A stretch of 64,000 nucleotides of DNA from Bordetella genomosp. 8 (GCF_002119685.1 NZ_CP021108.1:1984001-2048000); one strand, 5' to 3'. Positions 47,193 to 56,679 are shown, counted from the first letter of the stretch. Made by a program: numbers and translations. The notes: generated by a model not told the origin, from the sequence alone.

Positions 47193-49139
47193 ATGTCTCC
47201 CGTCAACCGCCGCCAGTTTCTCGCCGGTGCCGCTGCCGCGCCGGCCGCACTTGGTTCCAGGAGTTTTGCCATGACCGCCCCGTCCGCGCCGGATCTGATT
47301 CTCGTCAATGGAAAGTTCAGTACGCTGGACCGCGCCAATCCGCAGGCCGACGCCGTCGCCGTGCAGGATGGCCGCTTCACCAGCGTAGGCAGCCGCGATG
47401 AGGTAATGAAGCTCGCCGGCGCCCAGACCCAGGTCATCGACCTGAACGGCCGGCGCGTCATTCCGGGCCTGATCGACAGCCACATGCACATCATCCGCGG
47501 CGGGCTGAACTACAACATGGAGCTGCGCTGGGACGGTGTGCGGTCCCTGGCGGACGCGATGCGCATGCTGAAGGACCAGGTGGCGCGTACGCCCGCGCCG
47601 CAGTGGGTGCGCGTGGTCGGTGGATTCACCGAACATCAGTTCGCGGAAAAGCGCCTGCCGACGCTGGACGAATTGAACGCGGCCGCGCCGGACACGCCGG
47701 TGTTCATCCTGCATCTCTATGACCGCGCGATCCTGAACGGCGCGGCCCTGCGCGCAGTCGGCTATGGCAAGGACACGCCCAACCCGCCGGGCGGCGAAAT
47801 CGTCCGCGATGCCCAGGGCAATCCCACCGGCCTGCTGCTGGCCAAGCCGAACGCCACGATTCTGTACGCGACGCTGGCCAAGGGGCCCAAGCTGCCGCTG
47901 GAGTATCAGTTGAACTCCACGCGCCACTTCATGCGTGAAGTGAATCGCCTGGGCGTCACCGGCGTCATCGACGCGGGCGGCGGCTACCAGAACTATCCCG
48001 ATGACTATGCCGTCATCGAGCAGCTCCATGCGGCGAACCAACTGACGGTGCGCCTGGCCTACAACCTGTTCACGCAGAAGCCCCGTGAAGAACTCGCCGA
48101 CTTCCGCACCTGGACCGCGTCGGTGAAACCAGGGCAGGGCGACGACCTGTACCGCCACAACGGCGCCGGTGAAATGCTGGTCTACACGGCGGCGGACTTC
48201 GAGGACTTTCGCGTGGAGCGGCCCGACATGCCGCCTTCCATGGAGGGCGACCTGGAACCCGTGATCCGCCTGCTGGCCGAGAAGCGCTGGCCGTGGCGTT
48301 TGCACGCGACGTATGACGAGACGATCTCGCGCGCCCTCGACGTCTATGAAAAGGTTGCGCGCGACGTGCCGTTCGATGGCCTGAACTGGTTCTTCGACCA
48401 TGCGGAGACCATCTCCGACCGCAACATCGACCGCATCGCCGCGTTGGGCGGCGGCATCGCGGTTCAGCACCGCATGGCCTACCAGGGTGAGTACTTCGTG
48501 GAGCGCTACGGCGCCAGGGCGGCCGAAGCCACGCCCCCCGTCAAGAAGATGCTGGAGAAGGGCGTCAAGGTAGGCGCCGGCACCGACGCGACGCGCGTGG
48601 CGTCGTACAACCCCTGGGTATCGCTCTACTGGCTGACCACCGGCAAGACGGTGGGCGGCCTGGCGATGTATCCCCAGGCCAATGTGCTGGATCGGGAAAC
48701 GGCGCTGCGCCTGTGGACGGAATCCAATACGTGGTTCTCGTCCGAGGTCGGCAAGAAAGGCCAGATCAAGGTGGGCCAACTGGCCGATCTCGCGGTGCTG
48801 TCGGCGGATTACTTCTCCGTGCCGGGCGACGAGATCCAGGACATGACTTCCGTGATGACCGTGCTCGGCGGCAAAGTCGTCTATGGCGACAAGGAATTCG
48901 ACAAGCATGCGCCCGAGATCCCGCCGGCCATGCCGGATTGGTCGCCGGTGCGGCACCACGGCGGCTACCAGCCGCGGACGCCGGCGCGCGCCCAGGCGGC
49001 CTTGAAAACCATGTGCGGATGCGCGAACAGCTGCGGCGTCCATGGCCATGCGCATGCGCGTTCGTGGCTCGCGGGCACGCCGACGGCCGAAGCGTCGACC
49101 TTCTGGGGGGCGCTGGGCTGCTCTTGCTGGGCGTTCTGA
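47193..49139 (+). CDS. exported amidohydrolase, YtcJ-like, with Cys-rich tail
   Basis: A 648-residue metal-dependent hydrolase. The twin-arginine motif NRRQFLAGAAA (R6, R7) predicts folded export by Tat. The amidohydrolase metal ligands H97 and H99 (IDSHMHI), further His in LHATYDETI and FFDHAE, and the Asp of GTDATRVASYNPW are present. The substrate is unknown; YtcJ relatives act on N-acyl or formamide bonds. The last 43 residues are unusual: MCGCANSCGVHGHAHA and WGALGCSCWAF give five Cys and three His, a likely metal-binding tail. First gene of a DoxX/XapX/DUF1275 group. Confidence 0.88.
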   Translation: MSPVNRRQFLAGAAAAPAALGSRSFAMTAPSAPDLILVNGKFSTLDRANPQADAVAVQDGRFTSVGSRDEVMKLAGAQTQVIDLNGRRVIPGLIDSHMHIIRGGLNYNMELRWDGVRSLADAMRMLKDQVARTPAPQWVRVVGGFTEHQFAEKRLPTLDELNAAAPDTPVFILHLYDRAILNGAALRAVGYGKDTPNPPGGEIVRDAQGNPTGLLLAKPNATILYATLAKGPKLPLEYQLNSTRHFMREVNRLGVTGVIDAGGGYQNYPDDYAVIEQLHAANQLTVRLAYNLFTQKPREELADFRTWTASVKPGQGDDLYRHNGAGEMLVYTAADFEDFRVERPDMPPSMEGDLEPVIRLLAEKRWPWRLHATYDETISRALDVYEKVARDVPFDGLNWFFDHAETISDRNIDRIAALGGGIAVQHRMAYQGEYFVERYGARAAEATPPVKKMLEKGVKVGAGTDATRVASYNPWVSLYWLTTGKTVGGLAMYPQANVLDRETALRLWTESNTWFSSEVGKKGQIKVGQLADLAVLSADYFSVPGDEIQDMTSVMTVLGGKVVYGDKEFDKHAPEIPPAMPDWSPVRHHGGYQPRTPARAQAALKTMCGCANSCGVHGHAHARSWLAGTPTAEASTFWGALGCSCWAF

Positions 49140-49158
49140 CGGATCGCGGAGACCCACC

Positions 49159-49599
49159 ATGGAAAGATCACACGCGATCCCGACAAGGCACGGCGGCCGC
49201 GCGCTGCCGCGGTCCCTGCAATGGGTGGCCTTGCTGCTGCTCTGCTCCGCCTACCTGCAGGGCGGGCTGGTCAAACTGTTCGACTTCGCCGGCGCGGTCG
49301 CCGAGATGCAGCACTTCGGCATGGCGCCTGCCGCGCCCCTGGCCGCGGCGGTCATCGCGCTGGAGCTTGGCGCTTCGGCGATGATACTGTCAGGCTGGCG
49401 GCGCTGGCTGGGTGCCCTGGCGCTGGCGGCTTTCACGCTTGCCGCCACCTTCCTGGCGCTGCGGTTCTGGAGCGCGCCGCCCGACGCCCGATTCATGATG
49501 GCGAACGCCTTCTTCGAACACCTGGGACTGGTGGGAGCCTTCCTGCTGGTGGCCTGGCACGATCTGAACCGCCGCCTCAACACCGGAGCCGAAACATGA
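49159..49599 (+). CDS. DoxX-family membrane protein
   Basis: A 146-residue protein with four hydrophobic segments and the DoxX-type pattern LCSAYLQGGLVKLFDFAGAV and [20 protein letters not shown]. DoxX-like proteins are membrane subunits linked to redox or quinone metabolism, but the role here is unknown. Twenty bases after the amidohydrolase; overlaps the next gene as ATGA. Confidence 0.8.
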   Translation: MERSHAIPTRHGGRALPRSLQWVALLLLCSAYLQGGLVKLFDFAGAVAEMQHFGMAPAAPLAAAVIALELGASAMILSGWRRWLGALALAAFTLAATFLALRFWSAPPDARFMMANAFFEHLGLVGAFLLVAWHDLNRRLNTGAET

Positions 49600-49877
49600 A
49601 GGTTTATCTGATTTCCCTGGGTGCGGGCGTGCTGGTGGGCATCATTTATTCGTTGCTGGGCGTGCGCTCTCCGGCTCCGCCAGCCATCGCGCTGATAGGG
49701 CTGCTCGGCATGCTGATAGGTGAGCAGGTGCTGCCGCCCGTCAAGCGCATGATCGCCGGCGAACCGGTCACCACGGCCTGGTTCCGGCAGGAGTGCGTGC
49801 CCAAGATAACCGGGGCCCCGCCCGCGGAATCGACGCGTGTCGCGGCGGCCTGCGATAGCGGCAAGGAGCAGCCATGA
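49596..49877 (+). CDS. XapX domain membrane protein
   Basis: A 93-residue protein whose first 50 residues (MKVYLISLGAGVLVGIIYSL, then LGMLIGEQVLPP) form the two-helix XapX domain. The tail is hydrophilic with two Cys. XapX proteins are of unknown function. Overlaps both neighbours by 4 bases, so the three small genes are translated together. Confidence 0.85.
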   Translation: MKVYLISLGAGVLVGIIYSLLGVRSPAPPAIALIGLLGMLIGEQVLPPVKRMIAGEPVTTAWFRQECVPKITGAPPAESTRVAAACDSGKEQP

Positions 49878-50608
49878 TGGCGCAGCCGCCCGGATCGTCC
49901 CCCACCATGAAGGCCGCGTCCCCGACGGCTGCCGCGGCAGACCCGCCGGCCTGGTTGCTGTCGTTTACCGCGGGCTACGTCGACGTCGTGGGCTTCGCGG
50001 CGCTGTTCGGCCTGTTCACCGCCCATGTGACCGGCAACTTCGTCATGATAGGCGTCCAGCTCATCGGTGCGTCGGAGGGACTGCTCGCCAAACTGCTGGC
50101 ATTGCCCGTTTTCGTGGTGGCTGTGGGCGGCACCCGGTTGTTGGAAGCATCCCTGCGTCGCCGGGGGATGCCCGTCGTGCCGATCTTGTTCGGCATGGAG
50201 GGCGTCTTGCTGGCCCTGTTCACGGCGGCCGGCCTTGCCGCGCAACCCATGACCGACCCTGGCGCGCCGGTGGTCGTCATCTGCGGCATGCTCGGCGTCG
50301 CGGCAATGGGCATACAGAACGCCATGTCCCGTACGGTGCTGTCAGAGGCCGGTCCGACCACGATCATGACGGGCAACACGACGCAGATCGTCATCGACGC
50401 CGTCGACCTGCGCAATGCGTCGCCGGAGGCGCGCGCGTCGATACGGCGTCGACTCGGCAAGATGGTGCCCGCCGTGGCAGGTTTTGCCGTGGGCGCCATT
50501 ATCGGCGCCCTGGCCTTCAAGCAGTTTTCCTTCTGGTGCGGCCTGTTACCCACGGCCATCCTGCTGATATCGGCCATCCGGCATCCACGCGAAAAAATCG
50601 CCGCATAA
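49874..50608 (+). CDS. DUF1275 (YoaK-like) membrane protein
   Basis: A 244-residue six-helix membrane protein with the family start SFTAGYVDVVGFAALFGLFT followed by AHVTGNF. Function unknown. Two ATGs in a row (49874, 49877) are possible starts; the first overlaps the xapX stop. Last gene of the amidohydrolase group. Confidence 0.88.
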   Translation: MMAQPPGSSPTMKAASPTAAAADPPAWLLSFTAGYVDVVGFAALFGLFTAHVTGNFVMIGVQLIGASEGLLAKLLALPVFVVAVGGTRLLEASLRRRGMPVVPILFGMEGVLLALFTAAGLAAQPMTDPGAPVVVICGMLGVAAMGIQNAMSRTVLSEAGPTTIMTGNTTQIVIDAVDLRNASPEARASIRRRLGKMVPAVAGFAVGAIIGALAFKQFSFWCGLLPTAILLISAIRHPREKIAA

Positions 50609-51004
50609 GAAAAAAACGCCACGGCCGAAGCCGTGGCGACAATTGCGCTACGTTCGCTCGTACGGATGCTGCGTTACCGCAAAAAGCGACGCGCAACAGT
50701 ACCAAAGCACTCTTTAGTACAAACGCCGGGGGCGGTCCGCCTCTGTAACGTAATGCTCCTTGCATTTTTGTATGCACGCAGATGCAAAGCATTGGTTTGT
50801 CTGGCTTCACGACTATCCTGACGATCAGCTTGGCGTACCCTCGTATACGGCTCGATACAACCTTGCAACTGGTCGGACCTCTTCCTCGGGAAATGCTGCG
50901 GTAAATAACCGTGATCCCCGAAGGGTGGGGTCGCCGGCCCATTCGCTGTGTCCGGCTGCCCCACGGATAAAATCGCCCGTTTCGTACATGGCCCGCAGAC
51001 CGAT
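50609..51004. other. intergenic region, possible minus-strand small RNA
   Basis: No supported gene lies in these 396 bases. The clearest element is a terminator oriented to the minus strand at its left end (50611-50638), which has no gene to end on that strand. TAAAAT at 50968 may be the -10 of the OPT transporter gene. Open frames on the minus strand (50517-51020, 50674-51024) run through the terminator and look like shadows. Confidence 0.5.
50611..50638 (-). terminator. minus-strand intrinsic terminator
   Basis: CGCCACGGC (50617-50625) and GCCGTGGCG (50630-50638) pair around CGAA, which reads as a stable TTCG tetraloop on the minus strand, and six A before it become a T-run for minus-strand transcripts. 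It also gives a hairpin after the DUF1275 gene. Confidence 0.75.
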
Positions 51005-53050
51005 ATGACAGAGAACCCACGCATTCCAGATCAAGCCTCGCTGCCCGAATTGACGTTGCGGGGCATCATCCTGGGGGTGCTGATCACCGTGGTGTTCACG
51101 GCTTCCAATGTCTATCTGGGCTTGAAGGTGGGCCTGACGTTTTCGTCGGCCATCCCGGCGGCGGTGATTTCCATGTCGGTGTTGCGCCTGTTCCGCGATG
51201 CCAACATCCTGGAAAACAATATGGTGCAGACCCAGGCGTCCGCGGCCGGCACCTTGTCGGCGGTGATCTTCATCCTGCCCGCGCTGGTGATGATGGGACA
51301 CTGGCAAGGTTTTCCCTTCTGGCTGACGCTGGCCGTCTGCGCCGCGGGCGGGATGCTGGGCGTAATGTTCACGATTCCCCTGCGGCGCGTGATGGTGGTG
51401 CAGAGCGACCTGCCTTATCCGGAGGGCGTGGCGGCGGCGGAAATCCTGCGGGTGGGCGCGTCGGCCTCCGTCAGCCACGGCGGCGCACGTCGCGGCCAGG
51501 GTACCGGGTTGGCGGACATCGCCACCGGTGGCGTGGTCGCGGCGGCGGTCAGCTTCGCCAGCAGCGGGCTGCGGGTGCTGGGCGACGGCGTCAGCATCTG
51601 GTTTTCGGCGGGAGCCGCCATCTTCCACATCCCCATGGGCTTTTCCCTGGCCCTGTTGGGTGCCGGCTACCTGATCGGCATCGTCGCGGGCCTGGCAATG
51701 CTGACGGGACTGCTGATCGCATGGGGAGTGTCCGTACCCGTACTGACGGCGCTGCATCCCATGCCCGCGGGCACGACGCTGGCGGCTTATGCCACGAGCC
51801 TGTGGTCCTCACAGGTACGGTTCATCGGCGCGGGCGTGATCGGCGTCGGCGCCATCTGGACGTTGGCGACATTGGCCGCCCCGATGGCGCGGGGGCTGAA
51901 GACCACGTTTTCCGCCATGGGCGCGCGACAGGGGCAGGGCGGCAGGGACGTGCCCCGCACTGATCGCGACCTGCCGGGCTACTGGATCGCGATGATCAGC
52001 CTGGCCATGGTGGTCGTGCTGGTCCTGACTTTCCATGCCTTCCTGTCCGGCGCGCCACTGGCCGCTGCGTTGACGTGGCGGCTGGTCGCCGCGGCGGTCG
52101 TCTTTGCTTTCGTATTCGGCCTGCTGGTGGCCGCGGCGTGCGGCTACATGGCGGGCCTGGTCGGTTCGTCGACCAGCCCGATCTCCGGCGTGGGCATCGT
52201 GGCCATTGTGCTGGTCTCGCTGCTGATATTGGCCATCACCAGTCACGACGGATTGCTGGCAACTGAATCCGGACGGCAGCTTGCCATCGCGGTGGCGATC
52301 TTCACCACGTCCGCGGTGATCGCCGTGGCGTCTATTTCGAACGACAACCTGCAGGACCTGAAAACCGGCTGGTTGGTTGGCGCCACGCCGTGGCGCCAGC
52401 AGGTCGCGTTGCTGATAGGCTGCGTGGCGGGCGCGGTGGTCATCTCGCCCATACTGGAGCTGCTCTATAACGCCTACGGTTTCGCGGACGCCTTGCCGCG
52501 CGCCGACATGGACCCCTCGCAGGTCCTGTCAGCGCCGCAGGCCACGCTGATGCTCGCCATCGTGCGCGGCATATTCACGCATCAATTGAATTGGACAATG
52601 ATCGTGATCGGCATGGGAGTCGGTGTCGCCTTGATCGTGGTGGACCAGATACTCAAGCACACCTGCAAGACCGCGCGCATGCCGGTCCTGGCCGTGGGCA
52701 TCGGCATCTACCTGCCACCCACGGTGAGCGCGCCCCTGGTGCTGGGCGCCGTGCTGGCATGGCTGGTGTCGCGCGGCCTGCGCCGCCGGATCGACGCGGG
52801 GCAGGCGGACGCCGCGGCCGCCGAGGCCGTGGATCGCCGCGGTACCCTGATCGCGTCCGGCTTGATCGTGGGCGAGAGCCTGGTCGGCGTCGTCATGGCC
52901 GCGGTGATCGGTGCGAGCGGCAAGGAAGCGCCCATGGCGATCGTCGGTGCCGGATTCGCGACCATCGCCTCCTGGCTGGGGCTGGCCGTGTTCCTGGCGG
53001 TTGCCTGGCTGTTCGCCCGGCGCGTGCTCGCCGTCGCCGCGCGGCACTGA
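51005..53050 (+). CDS. OPT-family oligopeptide transporter
   Basis: A 681-residue inner-membrane transporter with about 16 helices. The start LPELTLRGIILGVLITVVFT and NVYLGLKVGLTF are typical of the bacterial YSL/OPT branch, which takes up peptides or metal chelates by proton symport. The ATG at 51005 gives the family start; the frame is open to 50948. Single gene. Confidence 0.9.
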   Translation: MTENPRIPDQASLPELTLRGIILGVLITVVFTASNVYLGLKVGLTFSSAIPAAVISMSVLRLFRDANILENNMVQTQASAAGTLSAVIFILPALVMMGHWQGFPFWLTLAVCAAGGMLGVMFTIPLRRVMVVQSDLPYPEGVAAAEILRVGASASVSHGGARRGQGTGLADIATGGVVAAAVSFASSGLRVLGDGVSIWFSAGAAIFHIPMGFSLALLGAGYLIGIVAGLAMLTGLLIAWGVSVPVLTALHPMPAGTTLAAYATSLWSSQVRFIGAGVIGVGAIWTLATLAAPMARGLKTTFSAMGARQGQGGRDVPRTDRDLPGYWIAMISLAMVVVLVLTFHAFLSGAPLAAALTWRLVAAAVVFAFVFGLLVAAACGYMAGLVGSSTSPISGVGIVAIVLVSLLILAITSHDGLLATESGRQLAIAVAIFTTSAVIAVASISNDNLQDLKTGWLVGATPWRQQVALLIGCVAGAVVISPILELLYNAYGFADALPRADMDPSQVLSAPQATLMLAIVRGIFTHQLNWTMIVIGMGVGVALIVVDQILKHTCKTARMPVLAVGIGIYLPPTVSAPLVLGAVLAWLVSRGLRRRIDAGQADAAAAEAVDRRGTLIASGLIVGESLVGVVMAAVIGASGKEAPMAIVGAGFATIASWLGLAVFLAVAWLFARRVLAVAARH

Positions 53051-53065
53051 GCGCGGGCGCATGCG

Positions 53066-53302
53066 TTAATCGTGGTAGGCCAGGCGCAGCGGCAGGTCTT
53101 CGCGTTCAGCGAGGCGGCGGCTGGCTTCTTCGACCAGTTCATCTTCGGCGGCGCGCAGCGCGGCAACGCCGCTCAGGCCGGTGCTGCGCTCCACCCGTCG
53201 CAGGACGTCGGTGGTGCAGCGGCATGCCACGTATCGATGTCCGGTTTCGAGCCAGAACACGGCTCCGTCCTCGACCACCGCTATTTCCCAGATCGCCGCC
53301 AT
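53066..53302 (-). CDS. small hypothetical protein
   Basis: A 78-residue acidic protein (MAAIWEIAVVEDGAVFWLE...), with no family recognised. GGGAGG ends 5 bases before its ATG on the minus strand, and codon use fits the genome, so it is likely real. The N-terminal part looks like a beta-hairpin, and the second half an amphipathic helix rich in Arg/Glu. It ends 16 bases from the OPT gene (convergent). Unknown role. Confidence 0.65.
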   Translation of the reverse strand: MAAIWEIAVVEDGAVFWLETGHRYVACRCTTDVLRRVERSTGLSGVAALRAAEDELVEEASRRLAEREDLPLRLAYHD

Positions 53303-53571
53303 CGCATCCTCCCTAAGTCCAGGGTTAACATTGCGCCCGGGAAACGTGGCCCGGACATATGGGTTATTCGCTGATGAGTGCCCAGTCTAGGCAGCCTCAT
53401 CCCTGTCGGGTATCAGATGGACGTACTACGGCTCCCGTACGACAGGCCCATGCCGTACAACAGACGATGCATGTCGGGCCCGGACACTCATGCGTGACTG
53501 AACCTTATTCGCTACCGATGGACTAAGGCTCACGGCTTTTTCGTCCCCAATCCGTGGAATTTTTGTAAAGA

Positions 53572-54825
53572 ATGTCTAAGAAGCTACTTGTCGTTTTGTG
53601 GTCCGCCGCAGTCCTTTGCACCACGGATGCCGTCCTGGCCGCGGCTCCCGCCACTACCCCTTCGTCGCCGCAGGCCGCCGCCCCCGCGCAGGCCGCGTCC
53701 ACCTTGCCGCCTGCCCCTGACGCGCCTACGCCGGATGCCCGGTCGTGGCTGCTGCTGGACGCCACCAGTGGGCAGGTCATCGCTTCCAATAATCCCGACG
53801 AGCGTGTGGAACCCGCGTCGCTGACCAAGATCATGACGTCGTACCTGATCTTCCAGGCGCTGCGCGACAAGACGCTGAACCTCGATCAGATGGTGACCAT
53901 TTCGGCGAACGCCTGGAAGGTCGCGCCGGGAAGCTCCAAGATGTTCCTGGAGCCGGGCATGCGCGTCAGCATCGACGATCTGCTGTCGGGCCTGTTGATC
54001 CAATCGGGCAACGATGCCGCGGTCGCGCTGGCCGAGGCCGCCGCCGGCTCCGAGGCTGCCTTCGTGCAGCGCATGAACGAAACCGCCGAACGCCTGGGAC
54101 TGAAGTCCTCGCACTTCAACAGTCCGCATGGCCTGCCGGATCCGCAAACCTATTCCACCGCGCGTGACCTGGCGACACTCACCTCGCGCGTGATCCGCGA
54201 TTTCCCGGATCTTTACGTGCGCTATGACCACGTCAAGTCATTCCGTTTCAACAACATCACCCAGCCCAATCGCAATCGGTTGCTGTGGAGCGATCCCTCG
54301 GTCGATGGCGGCAAGACCGGCCATACCGAGGCGGCCGGCTATTGCATGGTGGCATCCGCGGTGCGTCCCGGCGCGGCGGGGCAGCGCCGCCTCATCGCGG
54401 TGGTGATGGGTACGCCGTCGGACAAGGTGCGGACAGCGGCCACCGGCATGCTGTTGAACTGGGGCTTCCAGAACTACGAAACCGTGAAGCTCTATGCCAA
54501 GGGCCAGTCGCTGGGCAACTCCACGGTGTGGAAGGGCCAGCAGGCACAGGTGCCGGTGGGTTTCGATCGCGACGTCTATGCCACCGTGCCGCGCGCATGG
54601 GTACCGAAGCTGCAGAAAATCGTCAATCGGCAGGGGCCGCTGATCGCGCCGCTGCCCTTGGACAGCCAGGTGGGCACCGCGGATCTGCAGATCGACGGCC
54701 GCACGATCCAGAGCTACCCCATCGTCGCCCTGCAAGCCGTGGAGTCCGCCGGGATGCTGTCGCGCGGCTGGGACGGCATGCGGCTGTGGGTGTATGGCCT
54801 GATGAACGAAAAGCCGCCGGCATGA
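53572..54825 (+). CDS. dacC: D-alanyl-D-alanine carboxypeptidase (PBP5/6 type, DacC-like)
   Basis: A 417-residue low-molecular-mass penicillin-binding protein that trims the terminal D-Ala of peptidoglycan stem peptides. A signal peptide ends near residue 24. Active-site motifs are S83-x-x-K86 (EPASLTKIM), S145-G-N147 and K248-T-G (DGGKTGHTEAAG). The PBP5-type C-terminal beta domain and amphipathic membrane-anchoring end follow. A Pro/Ala linker (about 25-50) is longer than usual. Confidence 0.95.
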   Translation: MSKKLLVVLWSAAVLCTTDAVLAAAPATTPSSPQAAAPAQAASTLPPAPDAPTPDARSWLLLDATSGQVIASNNPDERVEPASLTKIMTSYLIFQALRDKTLNLDQMVTISANAWKVAPGSSKMFLEPGMRVSIDDLLSGLLIQSGNDAAVALAEAAAGSEAAFVQRMNETAERLGLKSSHFNSPHGLPDPQTYSTARDLATLTSRVIRDFPDLYVRYDHVKSFRFNNITQPNRNRLLWSDPSVDGGKTGHTEAAGYCMVASAVRPGAAGQRRLIAVVMGTPSDKVRTAATGMLLNWGFQNYETVKLYAKGQSLGNSTVWKGQQAQVPVGFDRDVYATVPRAWVPKLQKIVNRQGPLIAPLPLDSQVGTADLQIDGRTIQSYPIVALQAVESAGMLSRGWDGMRLWVYGLMNEKPPA

Positions 54826-54967
54826 TGGCACCCTCGTCGCTGCTGACGTTATGGCAGAATCGCCTGTCATAGCGTCAGCCGGATCGACACTTGTGGGCAT
54901 CTTGCTGGCTTTTCGTTAATCCGGGTCACGGTCATGATTCTCTTCCGTTCAAGCGAAAGAGAAAAAC

Positions 54968-56017
54968 ATGACAAGATTGATCGATGTTCCCGGGATGGCC
55001 GCGCTGATGCGGCAGGTCGGCATCGCCCCTTTCATGCGCGAGCTGGCGCAACGTATACGGGCTGATTATCTGCGCTGGCCCGAATTCGAAAAATCCGCCC
55101 GGCTGGCGTCGCATTCGGACGTCGGCGTCATCGAATTGATGCCGGTGTCCGACGCCGCGCGCTACGCCTTCAAATACGTCAACGGGCATCCTGGCAACAC
55201 GGCGCTGGGTTTGCCCACCGTCATGGCCTTCGGCGTGCTGGCCGATGTCGCAACGGGTTATCCCCGTCTGCTTGCCGAGCTGACGCTGACTACCGCGATG
55301 CGCACGGCCGCCACCTCGGTCGTGGCCGCCGCGGCCCTGGCCCGGCCCGGTTCGCGCACCATGGCCCTGATCGGCAATGGCGCGCAGAGCGAATTCCAGG
55401 CCATCGCTTTCCACGACATGCTGGGCGTCGATGAGATCCGTATATTCGATGTCGACGAGCAGGCGACCGCCAAGCTGCGGCGCAACCTCGCGACGGCCGC
55501 GCCCGCCTTGCGCGTGGTCGTGGCTCGCGATACCGCGACGGCCGTGCGCGGCGCCGATATCGTCACGACGGTGACGGCCGATAAAGCCTATGCCACCATC
55601 GTGACACCAGACATGATCGAGCCCGGCATGCATATCAATGCCGTGGGCGGCGACTGCCCGGGGAAGACCGAAATCCATCCGGACATCCTTCGCCAGGCAC
55701 GCGTGATCGTCGAATATGAGCCTCAGTCGCGCGTGGAAGGCGACGTGCAGCAATTGCCGCCGGATTTCCCGGTCGTGGAGTTGTGGCAGGTAGTGGGTGG
55801 CCAGCAGCCCGGTCGCGAGTCCGCGCGGCAGGTCACGGTGTTCGATTCGGTGGGCTTCGCGCTGGAAGATTATTCGGCGCTCTGCCTGGTCGCCGAGCTG
55901 GCGGAAAAGCATGGCATCGGCATGGCGCTGCCCTTGATCGCGACTGGCGAGGATCCCAAGGACCTGTATGCGTTCGCGCTGGACGGAAACGGCAACGCGC
56001 TGCGCGTTGCGGCGTAG
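54968..56017 (+). CDS. ornithine cyclodeaminase family protein
   Basis: A 349-residue NAD-binding enzyme of the OCD/mu-crystallin family, which converts L-ornithine to L-proline and ammonia. The NAD motif LIGNGAQSEFQA lies near residue 136 and the family's catalytic Asp lies in GGDCPGKTEIHP, the form seen in true OCDs. Length is normal. The convergent Lrp-type gene 33 bases downstream may be its regulator, as Lrp proteins often sense amino acids. Confidence 0.88.
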   Translation: MTRLIDVPGMAALMRQVGIAPFMRELAQRIRADYLRWPEFEKSARLASHSDVGVIELMPVSDAARYAFKYVNGHPGNTALGLPTVMAFGVLADVATGYPRLLAELTLTTAMRTAATSVVAAAALARPGSRTMALIGNGAQSEFQAIAFHDMLGVDEIRIFDVDEQATAKLRRNLATAAPALRVVVARDTATAVRGADIVTTVTADKAYATIVTPDMIEPGMHINAVGGDCPGKTEIHPDILRQARVIVEYEPQSRVEGDVQQLPPDFPVVELWQVVGGQQPGRESARQVTVFDSVGFALEDYSALCLVAELAEKHGIGMALPLIATGEDPKDLYAFALDGNGNALRVAA

Positions 56018-56050
56018 GCGGGGGCCGGCCAGTGCGCGGCGTCGCCATCG

Positions 56051-56482
56051 CTACTTGTACACGGCCAATAGCAGGTTGGTCTCGGAGTTGGCGATGCCCT
56101 TGATGCGCCGCAGGTCGCGCAGCACGCGGTCGAAGGTGGCCAGATCCTGCACGCGGATTTCCGCGACCAGGTCCCAACGTCCGCTGGTCGAATGAACCTG
56201 CACGACCTCCGGCAAGCGGCGCAGTGCCGATAGCACCGCATCGGTTTCGTTTCCCCTGACCTCTATCAGCGTCATCGCGCGGACGCCTTCGTCCTCGGTT
56301 TCGCTACGCAGGCGTATGGTGAAGCCCAGGATGGTTCCGCCGCGCACGAGGCGATCGATGCGGTTATGAACGGTGCCGCGCGACACCGACAATTTTTTCG
56401 CCAGGGTCGCGGTGCTCAAGCGGCCGTTATCGCGCAACAGCGCGATGAGCCGGCGATCCAGATCGTCCAGGACTTCTTGCAT
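56051..56482 (-). CDS. Lrp/AsnC-family regulator
   Basis: A 143-residue regulator: an N-terminal winged helix-turn-helix (LDDLDRRLIALLRDNGRLST, LSVSRGTVHNRIDRL) and a C-terminal RAM ligand-binding domain. Such proteins form octamers that bind amino acids. It faces ornithine cyclodeaminase tail to tail. Confidence 0.92.
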   Translation of the reverse strand: MQEVLDDLDRRLIALLRDNGRLSTATLAKKLSVSRGTVHNRIDRLVRGGTILGFTIRLRSETEDEGVRAMTLIEVRGNETDAVLSALRRLPEVVQVHSTSGRWDLVAEIRVQDLATFDRVLRDLRRIKGIANSETNLLLAVYK

Positions 56483-56617
56483 GGGGCCTTGCGCGTTGCG
56501 GGGGCATGTACGCCCCCCGCATTCCTTGTGATGGCGGGGGCTGCGCTACTGTAGCACCCCGGACTTGCAGGCCGAGCCTGGCCGCGCCCCCTTGCTATCC
56601 CCGCGCCGCGGGGGCAT

Positions 56618-56646
56618 TCGACGTTTCGCGCCGCTTGCGCTAGAAT
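56618..56646 (+). promoter_or_regulatory. promoter of the efflux/marR operon
   Basis: TCGACG (56618-56623), 17 bases, and TAGAAT (56641-56646) resemble the rpsU promoter closely. The start of transcription would fall inside the palindromes just downstream, which suits repression. Confidence 0.6.
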
Positions 56647-56648
56647 CT

Positions 56649-56675
56649 TTGATAGATCAATTATTGATGCATCCA
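56649..56675. promoter_or_regulatory. paired MarR-type operator
   Basis: TTGATAGATCAA (56649-56660) is a perfect palindrome, and TTGATGCATCCA (56664-56675) is an imperfect copy 15 bases on. Two such sites between the -10 and the ATG at 56680 fit binding of the MarR dimer encoded downstream. Confidence 0.65.
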
Positions 56676-56679
56676 TAAA

